In this document: piece after piece, positions 16,425-24,915 of the stretch
Position numbering within the stretch: the first letter of the stretch is position 1
How the letters are laid out: each line of letters begins with the position of its first letter
Assembly: GCA_045537905.1 (NCBI GenBank)
Contig: JAZSQJ010000067.1
Location: forward strand, 1-64,000
Source: SIG636 sp045537905
GTDB lineage: Bacteria; Bacillota; Clostridia; Oscillospirales; CAG-382
Length of the DNA stretch: 64,000 nt
Reading direction: 5' to 3'
Made by a program: the position numbers and the translations under genes
Notes under the pieces: model-generated
Told to the model about the DNA's origin: nothing
Database searches by the model: none
The model's input: only the letters and a program-made list of their open reading frames with translations

Positions 16425-16436
16425 CGTAATCTCTCC

Positions 16437-18212
16437 TTAATTAACTTTTATATACCTGTTTTTGTCAGTATATTTATCAATTTCAAGACGCCAGACAGTG
16501 TTACCCTTTTCATCGGCAGAAAGCAGCTCAAAACCAAAGGCTTTATATAGCTCTCTTACCATATTGTTTTTAGCGGTAGGATAATAATAGCCTATAATCT
16601 CGCTAACTCCCTGTTCTTTGCAACGCTTTACCAGGGTGTCAAGCATTGCAAATTCCATATCCCTTTTAAGCACACGGCAGGACATAATCCAAAGCTCCAT
16701 ATGCAGTGCTTTTTCCACCTTTTTGCCTATAACAACAGAAACTACGCCGTTGTCGCCAAAGCGGTCGGTCAGCTTACCGTACAGGTCGATGTATCCATCG
16801 TTCGATGCAACGTCTGCAATTTCATCAGCAGTATAACGCTTGGTTGTAACGTTAAACTGGTTGCTTTTATTTGTAAGCTGGGCAATACGCTGTATATACA
16901 CCGGCGCAAAAGAGTCTATCTCTGCTTGCATATCAAGACTTTCAAGATACTTACCGTAATCGGCAAAGCTAAGCTGCTCCTGCTCACGCAGGGCATTTGC
17001 CTTATACATTTCGTTTCTCTTAAGGTCATCCTCGGAAAGAGTAGTAACCTCAAAGTAGCCTGCCCTGTCAATAACCTTAATATAGCTTTCAACGGTACCA
17101 ATCTCGGGCACAGCACAAGGCAGTGACTGTCTGACAATGGCACGCTCTGCCGGGTTATCGTCCACAAAAACAATCGCATCAGAGCCAATATTTATTTGCT
17201 TAGCTATTGCGGCAATGTTAAGATTTTTAGGCTCCCAGTTTGCTTTTATCACCAAAAAATCATCGGGAGACAGTACGCTGTCGGGGTGTTTCAGTCCCGC
17301 AATGGCATTCTCGTGGTCGTTCTTGGAGGATACGCTAAGCATTACGCCTATATCCTTATGCTTTTTGATATAAGACTGAAACTCTGTAAAGGCTTGCGCC
17401 GTAGGAGTTTCGGTGCCAAGCTCAAGCCCCTCAACGCCGTCGTCACCTACAATACCGCCCCAAAGAGTGTTATCCATATCCAAAGCAAAAGCCTTTTTGT
17501 TTTTACCGAATAAGGACTTTATAATGTTACTGAGGTTATAGGAAAACTCGGGTATGGCATCAATCGCCATAATATATTTGTACATATACCAACAGGAAGG
17601 GTCTGACCATTTATCAAGACCGTAGCAGGCGGAGATATAATTTATATCCTGTACGTAAAAGGACTGATGTGTTATGGCGTACTCTGAAACAAACATATTC
17701 ATACGCTGTATAAAATACGCCTTTCCGTGTATATCAGCCACGTCCTTGTTACCAAGCAAGCGGTAAGATGGCATCTCAAAGTTGTTCTGGATAATCGGAC
17801 AATGATATGCAGCCTCAAGCCTTTGCCACATTTGGGAAAAATGCGCCTTTGCATGCTCAAAAAGCTCCTCACAGCGTTCATTGCTGTCAGCTACGGAGGG
17901 TAAAAACCTCTCAAGATTACGGGTAGAGGTATGGATGTATATAAGGTCAGGTGAGAACTCCCTAAGAGCTTCGTTTTCAAACATCGCATCCTGCCAATAC
18001 TGAGCATATTCTGATTGATAAAAGCAGGGGGCTATACCGTTGTCGAGCAAAAACAGCTCACAAATATCAACGATATCATTGGTTGTAGAGCCACCCAGTA
18101 CGGCAATCTTCTTTGATATACGGCTGCTACCGTCAGCAAGCAACGCCTTTTTTAGCTTTCTTTTGCCTCTTAGTATTTCAGCAGAATTAAACGGATATGA
18201 AATCAAAGCCAT
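16437..18212 (-). CDS. FkbH-like HAD-IIIC enzyme (putative glyceryl-carrier-protein synthase)
   Basis: This 591-residue protein has three parts: an SGNH-like N-terminal region (30-220), a HAD phosphatase domain with ALDMDNTLWGG (nucleophile Asp245, Asp247), and a C-terminal GNAT-like domain ending near AFGFELL. In polyketide pathways FkbH proteins take 1,3-bisphospho-D-glycerate, remove the phosphate and load glycerate onto an acyl carrier protein. Here the carrier-protein gene follows after 12 bases and MBOAT/SGNH transferases lie just upstream. A glyceryl-loading role for surface-polymer decoration is therefore likely by inference. Other hydroxyacyl groups are possible. Confidence 0.85.
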   Translation of the reverse strand: MALISYPFNSAEILRGKRKLKKALLADGSSRISKKIAVLGGSTTNDIVDICELFLLDNGIAPCFYQSEYAQYWQDAMFENEALREFSPDLIYIHTSTRNLERFLPSVADSNERCEELFEHAKAHFSQMWQRLEAAYHCPIIQNNFEMPSYRLLGNKDVADIHGKAYFIQRMNMFVSEYAITHQSFYVQDINYISACYGLDKWSDPSCWYMYKYIMAIDAIPEFSYNLSNIIKSLFGKNKKAFALDMDNTLWGGIVGDDGVEGLELGTETPTAQAFTEFQSYIKKHKDIGVMLSVSSKNDHENAIAGLKHPDSVLSPDDFLVIKANWEPKNLNIAAIAKQINIGSDAIVFVDDNPAERAIVRQSLPCAVPEIGTVESYIKVIDRAGYFEVTTLSEDDLKRNEMYKANALREQEQLSFADYGKYLESLDMQAEIDSFAPVYIQRIAQLTNKSNQFNVTTKRYTADEIADVASNDGYIDLYGKLTDRFGDNGVVSVVIGKKVEKALHMELWIMSCRVLKRDMEFAMLDTLVKRCKEQGVSEIIGYYYPTAKNNMVRELYKAFGFELLSADEKGNTVWRLEIDKYTDKNRYIKVN

Positions 18213-18234
18213 AATTTACCTCATCAAAAACAGT

Positions 18235-19479
18235 TTAGGGTGCGGTGCGTAAAGTCTCCAGGTATTTGTGTACAGGACCTGTAGCCGTAAAGGCTGAAAC
18301 AGCAATAGCTACGTCGGTAGCACCAACGTCCTTACAGAATTTTACGCCGTTTTTTCCATAATATCTTATATCGAGAATATACACCTCGTCAAAGGAACCA
18401 AGGGTGAAAGGTGCAAACGCATTACCATAGCTGTCCTTTAATACCACAAGCTTTCTGCCCGTGTTATTTTTAGTTACAACCTTAACAGCGTAGGTGTCTC
18501 CGCATATAAAAGCGCCCGCATAGCTTTTTGTATCAAACACTATGCTGTTTTTTGTCATATTGGGCTTAGACAAATCGTAATTACCGCGTGTATAGTAGTA
18601 GGCGGTATACTCAGTCTGAGGCATATAAATATAAAAATCCTCTGGATTTTGTCTTATAACTTCAGCCTTTGAAAAGGTATAAGCAGAGCCTATAAAGTTA
18701 GGCTTTACAATCTCCTTATAGCTTTCAATAGGCGGAAAGCTTACACCGGCAACCTTTGCAAACTCCTCTGCGGCATAGAAGGCAGCCAAAGCACCCCAGT
18801 GAAATTCCGTTCTGGGGTAGATGGGCTCATCCACGTGCTTCCATAAAGCGTTATAGGTATCAACAAACTTTACGTCAGAGTTAAGCTTTGCCTTCATATC
18901 GTTAAAGTTGACTTTACCACGCTCTATAAGATTGGAATAGCTTTCAGGTGCGTAATAACAACTGGCGTGGGGGGCAACTACGGTATAGAGATTAATACCC
19001 TCACCTAGATCTTTTTTGAAATTGTTTACAATATTGCAGAAGCTGGCTCTGTTGCTATCGCCGCCAAAGTATTGCTCCATACCTCTGGTACCGTTTATGA
19101 GTATACCGTTGGAGATAAACACCCTATCGTTAGGCACAGCAACACCGGGAGTGGTGGTAGTACTACCGCCGTTACCGGTAGAAGGCGCTTGAGAGGAAGA
19201 ATTATCTTGGGATTCTGCCCTGCTCTCCTCTACGCTTTGTTCTTCACTTGTTTCCTCTGTAGTCTCCTCGCTTGTTTCTTCTGTGGAGGCTGCCGATTCC
19301 TCAGAGCTGTCACCTGCTTCAACAGAAGCGTCAACGGTAGAATCAGTAGTAGAATCAGCAGAGCTGCTTTGTTCACTGCTTGTATCGGCGGCGGAGCCGT
19401 TATCAGGTGTTTTGATTTCCGCACAAGAGGAGATTAAAAGTGTAAAAACCAATAAAGCTGAAATTAAAAACCGTTTCAT
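18235..19479 (-). CDS. AlgX/DltD-like SGNH hydrolase-fold lipoprotein (second paralogue)
   Basis: This 414-residue protein has a lipoprotein signal (ISSC, about residue 19), a Ser/Glu/Asp-rich linker (about 30-105) and an AlgX/AlgJ/DHHW-type acyltransferase domain. Two catalytic signatures are visible: RTEFHWGALAAFY (Asp/His pair region, here Glu-Phe-His-Trp) and LKDSYGNAF (candidate nucleophile Ser). Proteins of this fold transfer acyl groups from an MBOAT partner to a polysaccharide outside the membrane. It overlaps the preceding paralogue by one base. It has Glu before the FHW where the other copy has Asp, which may reflect specialisation. Confidence 0.85.
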   Translation of the reverse strand: MKRFLISALLVFTLLISSCAEIKTPDNGSAADTSSEQSSSADSTTDSTVDASVEAGDSSEESAASTEETSEETTEETSEEQSVEESRAESQDNSSSQAPSTGNGGSTTTTPGVAVPNDRVFISNGILINGTRGMEQYFGGDSNRASFCNIVNNFKKDLGEGINLYTVVAPHASCYYAPESYSNLIERGKVNFNDMKAKLNSDVKFVDTYNALWKHVDEPIYPRTEFHWGALAAFYAAEEFAKVAGVSFPPIESYKEIVKPNFIGSAYTFSKAEVIRQNPEDFYIYMPQTEYTAYYYTRGNYDLSKPNMTKNSIVFDTKSYAGAFICGDTYAVKVVTKNNTGRKLVVLKDSYGNAFAPFTLGSFDEVYILDIRYYGKNGVKFCKDVGATDVAIAVSAFTATGPVHKYLETLRTAP

Positions 19480-20684
19480 TAACGAGTCCTCATAGAATTA
19501 ATTTTCTTTGCGTGACCGCAAGCGGAAGAGGAGCTGAGTGCAAATATCACGTCAGTAGCACCAACGTCCTTGCAGAACGTTATGGAGTTGCCTGTGTAGA
19601 ATCTGAAGTCAACAACGTAAATCGTCTCATACATAGACATAAGCATAGGAGCAAAGCAGTTGCCAAAGCTGTCCTTGTAAACAACAGCAGTTCTGCCGTT
19701 ATTAGTGTTGGTGGTAATCTTGGCAAGCCTGTTATCGCCGCCAAGGAAGGTCATATACCAGGATGCGGCGTGGTTTACCGTCAGGTAGCAGGTAGGTCTG
19801 GTAGCGATAAGCTTTTTACCTGTTTCCACATCGTAATACTCAACGTTGTAATCCTCGTTGTATTCAAACCAGAAAAACTCGTCAGGGTTTTCCTTCAAAA
19901 CTGTAGGATTACCCAGCTTGCTGTAGTAATAACCGTAAAAGCCTTGAGGAGTGCCGTCCTCGTTGTACTTGCCGTCCTTAGTGTAAGCACCGCTTTCAAG
20001 GGTCTTAAAGGGCAAGCCTGCCACGGATGCAAACTTTTGTGCGGCATAATACGCACCAAGCTGAGTCCAGTGGAAGTCTGTGCGGAAATAAATCTGTTCG
20101 TCCCAATGCTCGTAAAGGGTATCGTAAACGTTTACGCTCGTAACACCGGTGCCCTCAAACTTTTCGTCAAGATAATCCAGCTTATCTTCCTGATTGCCGC
20201 CATACTTTTCGTAAAAGTCAACACCGTCTCTTACATAGTTTCTGAGATAGATGGAATTTGAGGTAGGAACAACCATAGAGAATACGTTAACGTCAGCGCC
20301 AAGGTCTTTTTTGTACTGGGCGATAACCTGACTATAGTAGTTGAAGCTATCGTAAGTGCCACCGAAAACGTCCATACAACGGGTGCCAAGAAGCAAAATG
20401 TTGTTGTAGTTATTAAACTCTTCACCCTTGTCGGCAACATCGCTGAAGGTAGAGCTATCATCGGGAGTGGAGTCCACACTCTCAGAGCTTTCATCCTTGT
20501 TATCAACACTTGCATCTGCAGATGTGTTGGGAGCTACGGAAGAATCTTTGTCCGGTGTGGTGCTGTCGCCGGACATATAATCCGGCGTAAAGGATGATTC
20601 ATCATCGTACTGAATGTTTGCACAGGCAGTAAGAGCACTGAGCAAAAGGGTTATAGTTAAAAATACGGTTAATGCTTTTTTCAT
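19479..20684 (-). CDS. AlgX/DltD-like SGNH hydrolase-fold lipoprotein (first paralogue)
   Basis: This 401-residue lipoprotein (signal ending LTAC) has an acidic Ser/Asp linker (about 30-95) and the same domain as its downstream neighbour. It keeps RTDFHWTQLGAYYAA and YKDSFGNCFAPM, the His and Ser motifs of AlgX/DHHW acyltransferases. The start at 20684 is chosen for AAAGG upstream and a proper signal sequence (MKKALTVFLT); an ATG at 20750 would add 22 residues that spoil the signal. It probably receives the acyl group from the MBOAT protein. Confidence 0.85.
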   Translation of the reverse strand: MKKALTVFLTITLLLSALTACANIQYDDESSFTPDYMSGDSTTPDKDSSVAPNTSADASVDNKDESSESVDSTPDDSSTFSDVADKGEEFNNYNNILLLGTRCMDVFGGTYDSFNYYSQVIAQYKKDLGADVNVFSMVVPTSNSIYLRNYVRDGVDFYEKYGGNQEDKLDYLDEKFEGTGVTSVNVYDTLYEHWDEQIYFRTDFHWTQLGAYYAAQKFASVAGLPFKTLESGAYTKDGKYNEDGTPQGFYGYYYSKLGNPTVLKENPDEFFWFEYNEDYNVEYYDVETGKKLIATRPTCYLTVNHAASWYMTFLGGDNRLAKITTNTNNGRTAVVYKDSFGNCFAPMLMSMYETIYVVDFRFYTGNSITFCKDVGATDVIFALSSSSACGHAKKINSMRTR

Positions 20685-20712
20685 TATTATAGCCTTTCTG
20701 GAAATATATATT

Positions 20713-21069
20713 TTATCCGTTATAATCCTCAAAGGAAAATTCTTCTTCACTTTCGGGTCTGGAGTCCTGGGCTCCGTCCTGAACGTTGGAGCCTTGCAAA
20801 TCGGTTTCTATACCGAAGTTGGATTTGATTTGATTAACCAGCTCCCTAAACTTGGAACGGTACGGTATTGAATCGGTATACCAGTCGGCAATCTGCTCGG
20901 TATACCTGCCGTTAAAGTATGACTCTGCGGTAAAACGGGGAAATTTTGTTATCATTCTGTTTTCGCCCTCTGCAAAGCCGTAGGTTCTGGGAAAGAAGGA
21001 CATAAAGCCGATAAACAACACAAATACCAAAACTACACAAAGTATGTTGATAAGGTAAAACTTTTTCAT
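20713..21069 (-). CDS. Short DHHW-type membrane-anchored protein
   Basis: This 118-residue protein has one N-terminal membrane anchor (5-25) and then ENRMITKFPRFTAESYFNGRY, the N-terminal module of DHHW/AlgX-like proteins. It ends in an acidic tail instead of continuing into the catalytic SGNH domain. It lies 11 bases after the MBOAT gene and 28 before the full-length AlgX-like gene. It may be a truncated remnant or a small accessory subunit similar in position to DltX. The intact reading frame, RBS and conserved module favour a functional short protein. Confidence 0.75.
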   Translation of the reverse strand: MKKFYLINILCVVLVFVLFIGFMSFFPRTYGFAEGENRMITKFPRFTAESYFNGRYTEQIADWYTDSIPYRSKFRELVNQIKSNFGIETDLQGSNVQDGAQDSRPESEEEFSFEDYNG

Positions 21070-21080
21070 CGTATCCCTCC

Positions 21081-22514
21081 TTAAAATCTGAAGTACAGGA
21101 ACGGATTGTTAGAAGAATCCGTAAGCATAACTATACAAAGGAGCAACAGAATGATATTTGTTACACCCGTAAGACAAACCGCAACCGACTCCCGTCCCTC
21201 GTTAGCGTAAAACCATTTTTTAATCTTAGGTAATATGGGAAAGCTAACGACAGCAGAAAGCACTATCAAATATAAATTGTTAAGAATAGTCGATTTTGAA
21301 ACGGGATCAAGGAAGGTATTGTTATTTGCAAAGACAATATTGCCAAAGAAGGTACCCAGGTCGCCAAGGTTTTCAAAATAGAATATGGCAAAGCCTATTA
21401 TAACAACTATCAAAGAATAGATATGAGAAACCGCCTTTGGAAGCTTTTTCATCCTTTTTTTGCCAACAAGCATTTCAATGAGAATAAACGCACCGAAATA
21501 TAAGCCCCATATAATGAAGTTCCAGGACGCACCGTGCCAAAAACCTGTGCAAAACCAAACGAGGAACAAGCTGAGGTACTTTCTTCTTTTGCCGAAAATT
21601 GGCACATACAGCAAATAGTCACGGAAGAAGGTGCCCAGAGATATATGCCAACGCTGCCAAAACTCAGAAATGTTTTTACTTACAAAGGGATGCTTAAAGT
21701 TTTCATCAAAATGGAAGCCGAAAATCCTGCCTATACCGATAGCCATATCGGAGTAGCCTGAAAAGTCAAAGTAAACGTACAAAGCATAGCAGATAACGCC
21801 AACCAGGGTGCCAACAAAGCTTTGACCTGCAAGTACGCTGGAGGGCAGGTGATCTACAGCACCGTAGTCCCCCAACAGATTGGTTACAACGCTAAACAGG
21901 TTGTTGGCAATAAGAACTTTTTTAGACAAGCCAACAACGAAACGAGTAGCACCCTCGCTAACGTCCTTTAAGGTGCTTTTACGGTTATGTATTTCCTCTT
22001 CGATGGTTGCATAACGCACGATGGGCCCCGCAACAAGCTGAGGAAACAAAGAGATATAAAGAAGCAGATTAAAAAAGTTTTTCTGTACGTCTACCTTACC
22101 CCAATAACAGTCTATAATGTAAGACATTATCTGGAAGGTAAAAAAGCTTATGCCTATAGGCAGAACGATGTTTGTAAGCGGTATGGATGTGCTGAATACT
22201 GCGTTTATATTCTCAATAAAGAAATTTGTATACTTGAACACGAAGAGCAAGCCGATATTGAACACAATAGCCAGAGAGACAGACAACTTTGCCGCAACCG
22301 TGTCCCGCTTTTTATCTATAATCAATCCCGCAAAATAGTTTACTGCGGTTGACAGCAGCAACAGACCTACGTAAGTAGGCTCACCCCAGGCGTAAAATAT
22401 CAAAGAAAACACTATTAAAACAGCATTCTTCATCCATAGTCTCGGGCTTAAAAAATACAGAAGGAAGCAGGCTGCTAAAAAAACAAATATAAAAAACAAA
22501 TCAGAAAAAACCAT
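21081..22514 (-). CDS. MBOAT-family O-acyltransferase (AlgI/DltB-like)
   Basis: This 477-residue membrane-bound O-acyltransferase has about ten to twelve membrane segments. It has the family core HPFVSKNISEFWQRWHISL and the catalytic His in WCTGFWHGASW-like sequence (FCTGFWHGASWNF, near residue 325). Such proteins move an acyl group from a cytoplasmic donor, often a carrier-protein thioester, across the membrane to an SGNH partner. It is the first gene of the cassette, directly behind the promoter at 22557-22585, with GAGG before its start. Confidence 0.94.
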   Translation of the reverse strand: MVFSDLFFIFVFLAACFLLYFLSPRLWMKNAVLIVFSLIFYAWGEPTYVGLLLLSTAVNYFAGLIIDKKRDTVAAKLSVSLAIVFNIGLLFVFKYTNFFIENINAVFSTSIPLTNIVLPIGISFFTFQIMSYIIDCYWGKVDVQKNFFNLLLYISLFPQLVAGPIVRYATIEEEIHNRKSTLKDVSEGATRFVVGLSKKVLIANNLFSVVTNLLGDYGAVDHLPSSVLAGQSFVGTLVGVICYALYVYFDFSGYSDMAIGIGRIFGFHFDENFKHPFVSKNISEFWQRWHISLGTFFRDYLLYVPIFGKRRKYLSLFLVWFCTGFWHGASWNFIIWGLYFGAFILIEMLVGKKRMKKLPKAVSHIYSLIVVIIGFAIFYFENLGDLGTFFGNIVFANNNTFLDPVSKSTILNNLYLIVLSAVVSFPILPKIKKWFYANEGRESVAVCLTGVTNIILLLLCIVMLTDSSNNPFLYFRF

Positions 22515-22556
22515 AACATCCTCATTCTACATTGTTTACAAACTTTATCAACGTAT

Positions 22557-22585
22557 AGTATATAACAAAAAGCAATTAAAGTCAA
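22557..22585 (-). promoter_or_regulatory. Sigma-A promoter for the MBOAT/FkbH cassette
   Basis: On the minus strand TTGACT (22580-22585), a 17-base spacer and TATACT (22557-22562) lie 42 bases before the MBOAT start. No other strong promoter was noticed until the end of the run at 10353. Confidence 0.82.
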
Positions 22586-22609
22586 TAATAAAGCTAATTC
22601 TTATATAAA

Positions 22610-22645
22610 GAAAAAAGCCACCCTTGCAATTTTGCAAGGGTGGCT
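22610..22645 (-). terminator. Terminator of the dockerin-amidase gene
   Basis: A 14-bp perfect stem (22616-22629 with 22632-22645, TT centre) is followed on the minus strand by TTTTTTC. It lies 21 bases after the amidase stop and just before the MBOAT promoter. Confidence 0.9.
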
Positions 22646-22666
22646 GGGTTAAACTATTCTAAGCAA

Positions 22667-24730
22667 TTAGCTCTTAAGAGCTGCAGCAAGTGCAATGTAG
22701 TCAGAGGAAGCTACAGTGCCGTCGCCGTCAACGTCTGCTGCCAGTGCAAAAGCACCTTCAAGAGTAACCTGGCTCTTCATCGCCTTGGACTGGGTGATGT
22801 AGTCGGTTGTGGAGATGTTTGCGTCGCCGTTGATGTCACCTGCAACTACAAGGGCGTAAGATACCTTAACTGTACCGTTAACAACAAGGTTTACGGTGTA
22901 GCCCGTAGCGATAAGCTCGTTAGCGGCAAGTTCGGTACCGCCATTGTTATATATAACGAGGAAGGAATTATCCTGCTCAAAGCTTGCGAGGGTCTGCTCA
23001 ACGGTGGTAAGCGCTGCAAAGCCTCTGAAAGCGGTAGAGTCACCAACCTTAACAACCTCTGCCTTAGAAGAAGTGATGTCGGAAGGAGCGGTAACCTTAA
23101 GGGTAATGGTCTTAGTGGTTGTCTTAGAGTCAACAGGACCAACTGCGGTTACGGTAACGGTAAGAGAAGTACCTTCTTGAACTGCGGGAATGGTAAAGGT
23201 CTTGTCAGTAGCACCGTTCTGCTCAACCAAGGTGGAGGTAGCGCCGTTGTTGTTAAGAACAACCTTATAGTTGTAGCTGGTTGCGTTAGCAACTGCAGCC
23301 CAGGAAACTGTGCCTGTGTCACCTACTTCGATTTCAGCAGGGCAGGAAACGGTAGGAGCGGTTACGGAGAGAGATACGCCGCCGTTAACAAGAACGTGTG
23401 CGTTGGTATAAATTGCATTGTTATCAAGGAACACGCCTACAAAGGAAAGCTTGTCACCAACGGCAATCTTGGTTGCGTATTCGTAATTGGTAGAACTTGA
23501 GTGAATTGCAAACAGAACATTCTTACCGGTTATGGAAATGTTCTTGGTAGCACCTGCATCGGATATAGAGGTAACGGTGTAAGTACCGTCATTATTGGGA
23601 GAGCAAAGCATTGCACGCCACCAAGTCATTGCAAAGGAACCCTTTGCAGAGGTACAAACGATGCTGTTAACCACGTTGGTGGCACCGTTTATTTCAAGAA
23701 CGGGAATGTACTGAACTGTTGTAGGATAGCTGGGATTATTACCGAGAGCTACAAGCTTGCTGGAGGAAGCGGTGTTGGAAGGACCAACAGCTGTAACAGT
23801 AGCCTTCAAATACTTACCCTTGCTTTGTGCAGGAATTGTTACGTAGGTATCAGTGGTAGACTTGTCAACGAGTGTAGAAGCTGCAGAAGTAGCGCTGGGC
23901 TCACCGTTGAAAAGCTCAACCTTAACCTTATAAGAGGTTGCGTTAGTAACAGCATTCCATCTGAAGGTAACGCCTGTGTTGTTAGCTACAGAGCTGCCGC
24001 TGGTGAAGGTAGGAGCGGTAACGGTCTTGTCATCAACAACGGACTTGTTTATCATAGCAAGCATACCGTTTGCGATAGCCTTAGCGTCTGCATCGAAATA
24101 CTTATCAAAGTTTGCATTATCGGTTGCGTTATCGATAAAGCTACATTCAACGAGTATTGCAGGCATATTGGACTCACGGGTTACGTGGAAGTTGTTGTAC
24201 TTAACGCCTCTATTTCTCCAACAGCCAACTGCGATAAGAGCGTTTTGTACGCTGGTAGCAAATTTTGCACTAACAGACGTAGCGCTCTGGCTCTGGTGAT
24301 AATAAGTTTCAATGCCTGTACCGAGGTTTGCAGTACCGCAAGCGTTTCTGTGGATGGAAATGAAGTAGGAGTAGCTACCTGCGTTAGCCATATCAGTTCT
24401 GTTTTGGAGAGACAGAGTGATATCGGTTACTCGGGTAAGAGCAGCGGAGGCGCCGGACTGGTTAACGAGCTTAGCAACGGCAAGTGAAAGTCTGAGAGTA
24501 TCATCAGCCTCTTCCCTGTTGCCGCCGAGAACGGTACTCATAGCGCCGGGGTCGTTACCGCCGTGACCGGGGTCGATAATAAAGTTTGCGCTTGCAAGGC
24601 TAGAGCCGTTTACAGCAACACCAACCGCAGCGCTAACCTTAAGAGAAGCATCCTGTATTGCAGAAAAAGCAAAGACAGAAAGCATTAAACAAAGCGTGAG
24701 GAAAATGCTTGTAAGTTTTTTGATTTTCAT
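22667..24730 (-). CDS. Secreted N-acetylmuramoyl-L-alanine amidase with C-terminal dockerin-like module
   Basis: This 687-residue exported protein has a signal peptide (about 1-30) and an Amidase_3 domain with DPGHGGNDPGA, SIHRNA and LVECSF zinc/catalytic motifs (about 50-230). Three beta-sandwich regions follow, at least two of them fibronectin-like with repeated NATSYKVK/NATSYNYK and TFTIPA/TVTAVGP phrases. The last 58 residues hold two Ca-binding repeats (GDINGDANIS and DVDGDGTVAS, each followed by a helix), as in type I dockerins. It should cut stem peptides from peptidoglycan outside the cell. Start 24730 has AAAGGAGA; longer upstream starts cross the promoter. Confidence 0.9.
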   Translation of the reverse strand: MKIKKLTSIFLTLCLMLSVFAFSAIQDASLKVSAAVGVAVNGSSLASANFIIDPGHGGNDPGAMSTVLGGNREEADDTLRLSLAVAKLVNQSGASAALTRVTDITLSLQNRTDMANAGSYSYFISIHRNACGTANLGTGIETYYHQSQSATSVSAKFATSVQNALIAVGCWRNRGVKYNNFHVTRESNMPAILVECSFIDNATDNANFDKYFDADAKAIANGMLAMINKSVVDDKTVTAPTFTSGSSVANNTGVTFRWNAVTNATSYKVKVELFNGEPSATSAASTLVDKSTTDTYVTIPAQSKGKYLKATVTAVGPSNTASSSKLVALGNNPSYPTTVQYIPVLEINGATNVVNSIVCTSAKGSFAMTWWRAMLCSPNNDGTYTVTSISDAGATKNISITGKNVLFAIHSSSTNYEYATKIAVGDKLSFVGVFLDNNAIYTNAHVLVNGGVSLSVTAPTVSCPAEIEVGDTGTVSWAAVANATSYNYKVVLNNNGATSTLVEQNGATDKTFTIPAVQEGTSLTVTVTAVGPVDSKTTTKTITLKVTAPSDITSSKAEVVKVGDSTAFRGFAALTTVEQTLASFEQDNSFLVIYNNGGTELAANELIATGYTVNLVVNGTVKVSYALVVAGDINGDANISTTDYITQSKAMKSQVTLEGAFALAADVDGDGTVASSDYIALAAALKS

Positions 24731-24778
24731 ATTAATCTCCTTTACAAATAAATAAAAGTCCATAGTATCTTCACGATA

Positions 24779-24807
24779 ATTATACATCCTTATAACAAAA
24801 ATGTCAA
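24779..24807 (-). promoter_or_regulatory. Consensus sigma-A promoter for the amidase
   Basis: On the minus strand TTGACA (24802-24807), 17-base spacer, TATAAT (24779-24784): a perfect consensus, 48 bases before the amidase ATG. Confidence 0.88.
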
Positions 24808-24881
24808 TTGCTATATATGTAGAAAACACTCTTTGAAATTTGTGCAACTTTTCCACTACATATAGCTCAAGGCAAAGTTTA

Positions 24882-24911
24882 ACGGCAATGCATTTTTTTA
24901 TGCATTGCCGT
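24882..24911 (-). terminator. Terminator after potD
   Basis: A 12-bp stem (24882-24893 with 24900-24911) just after the potD stop. The T tract on the minus strand is weak (TTAAACTTTG), so termination may be partial. Confidence 0.65.
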
Positions 24912-24915
24912 CAGT

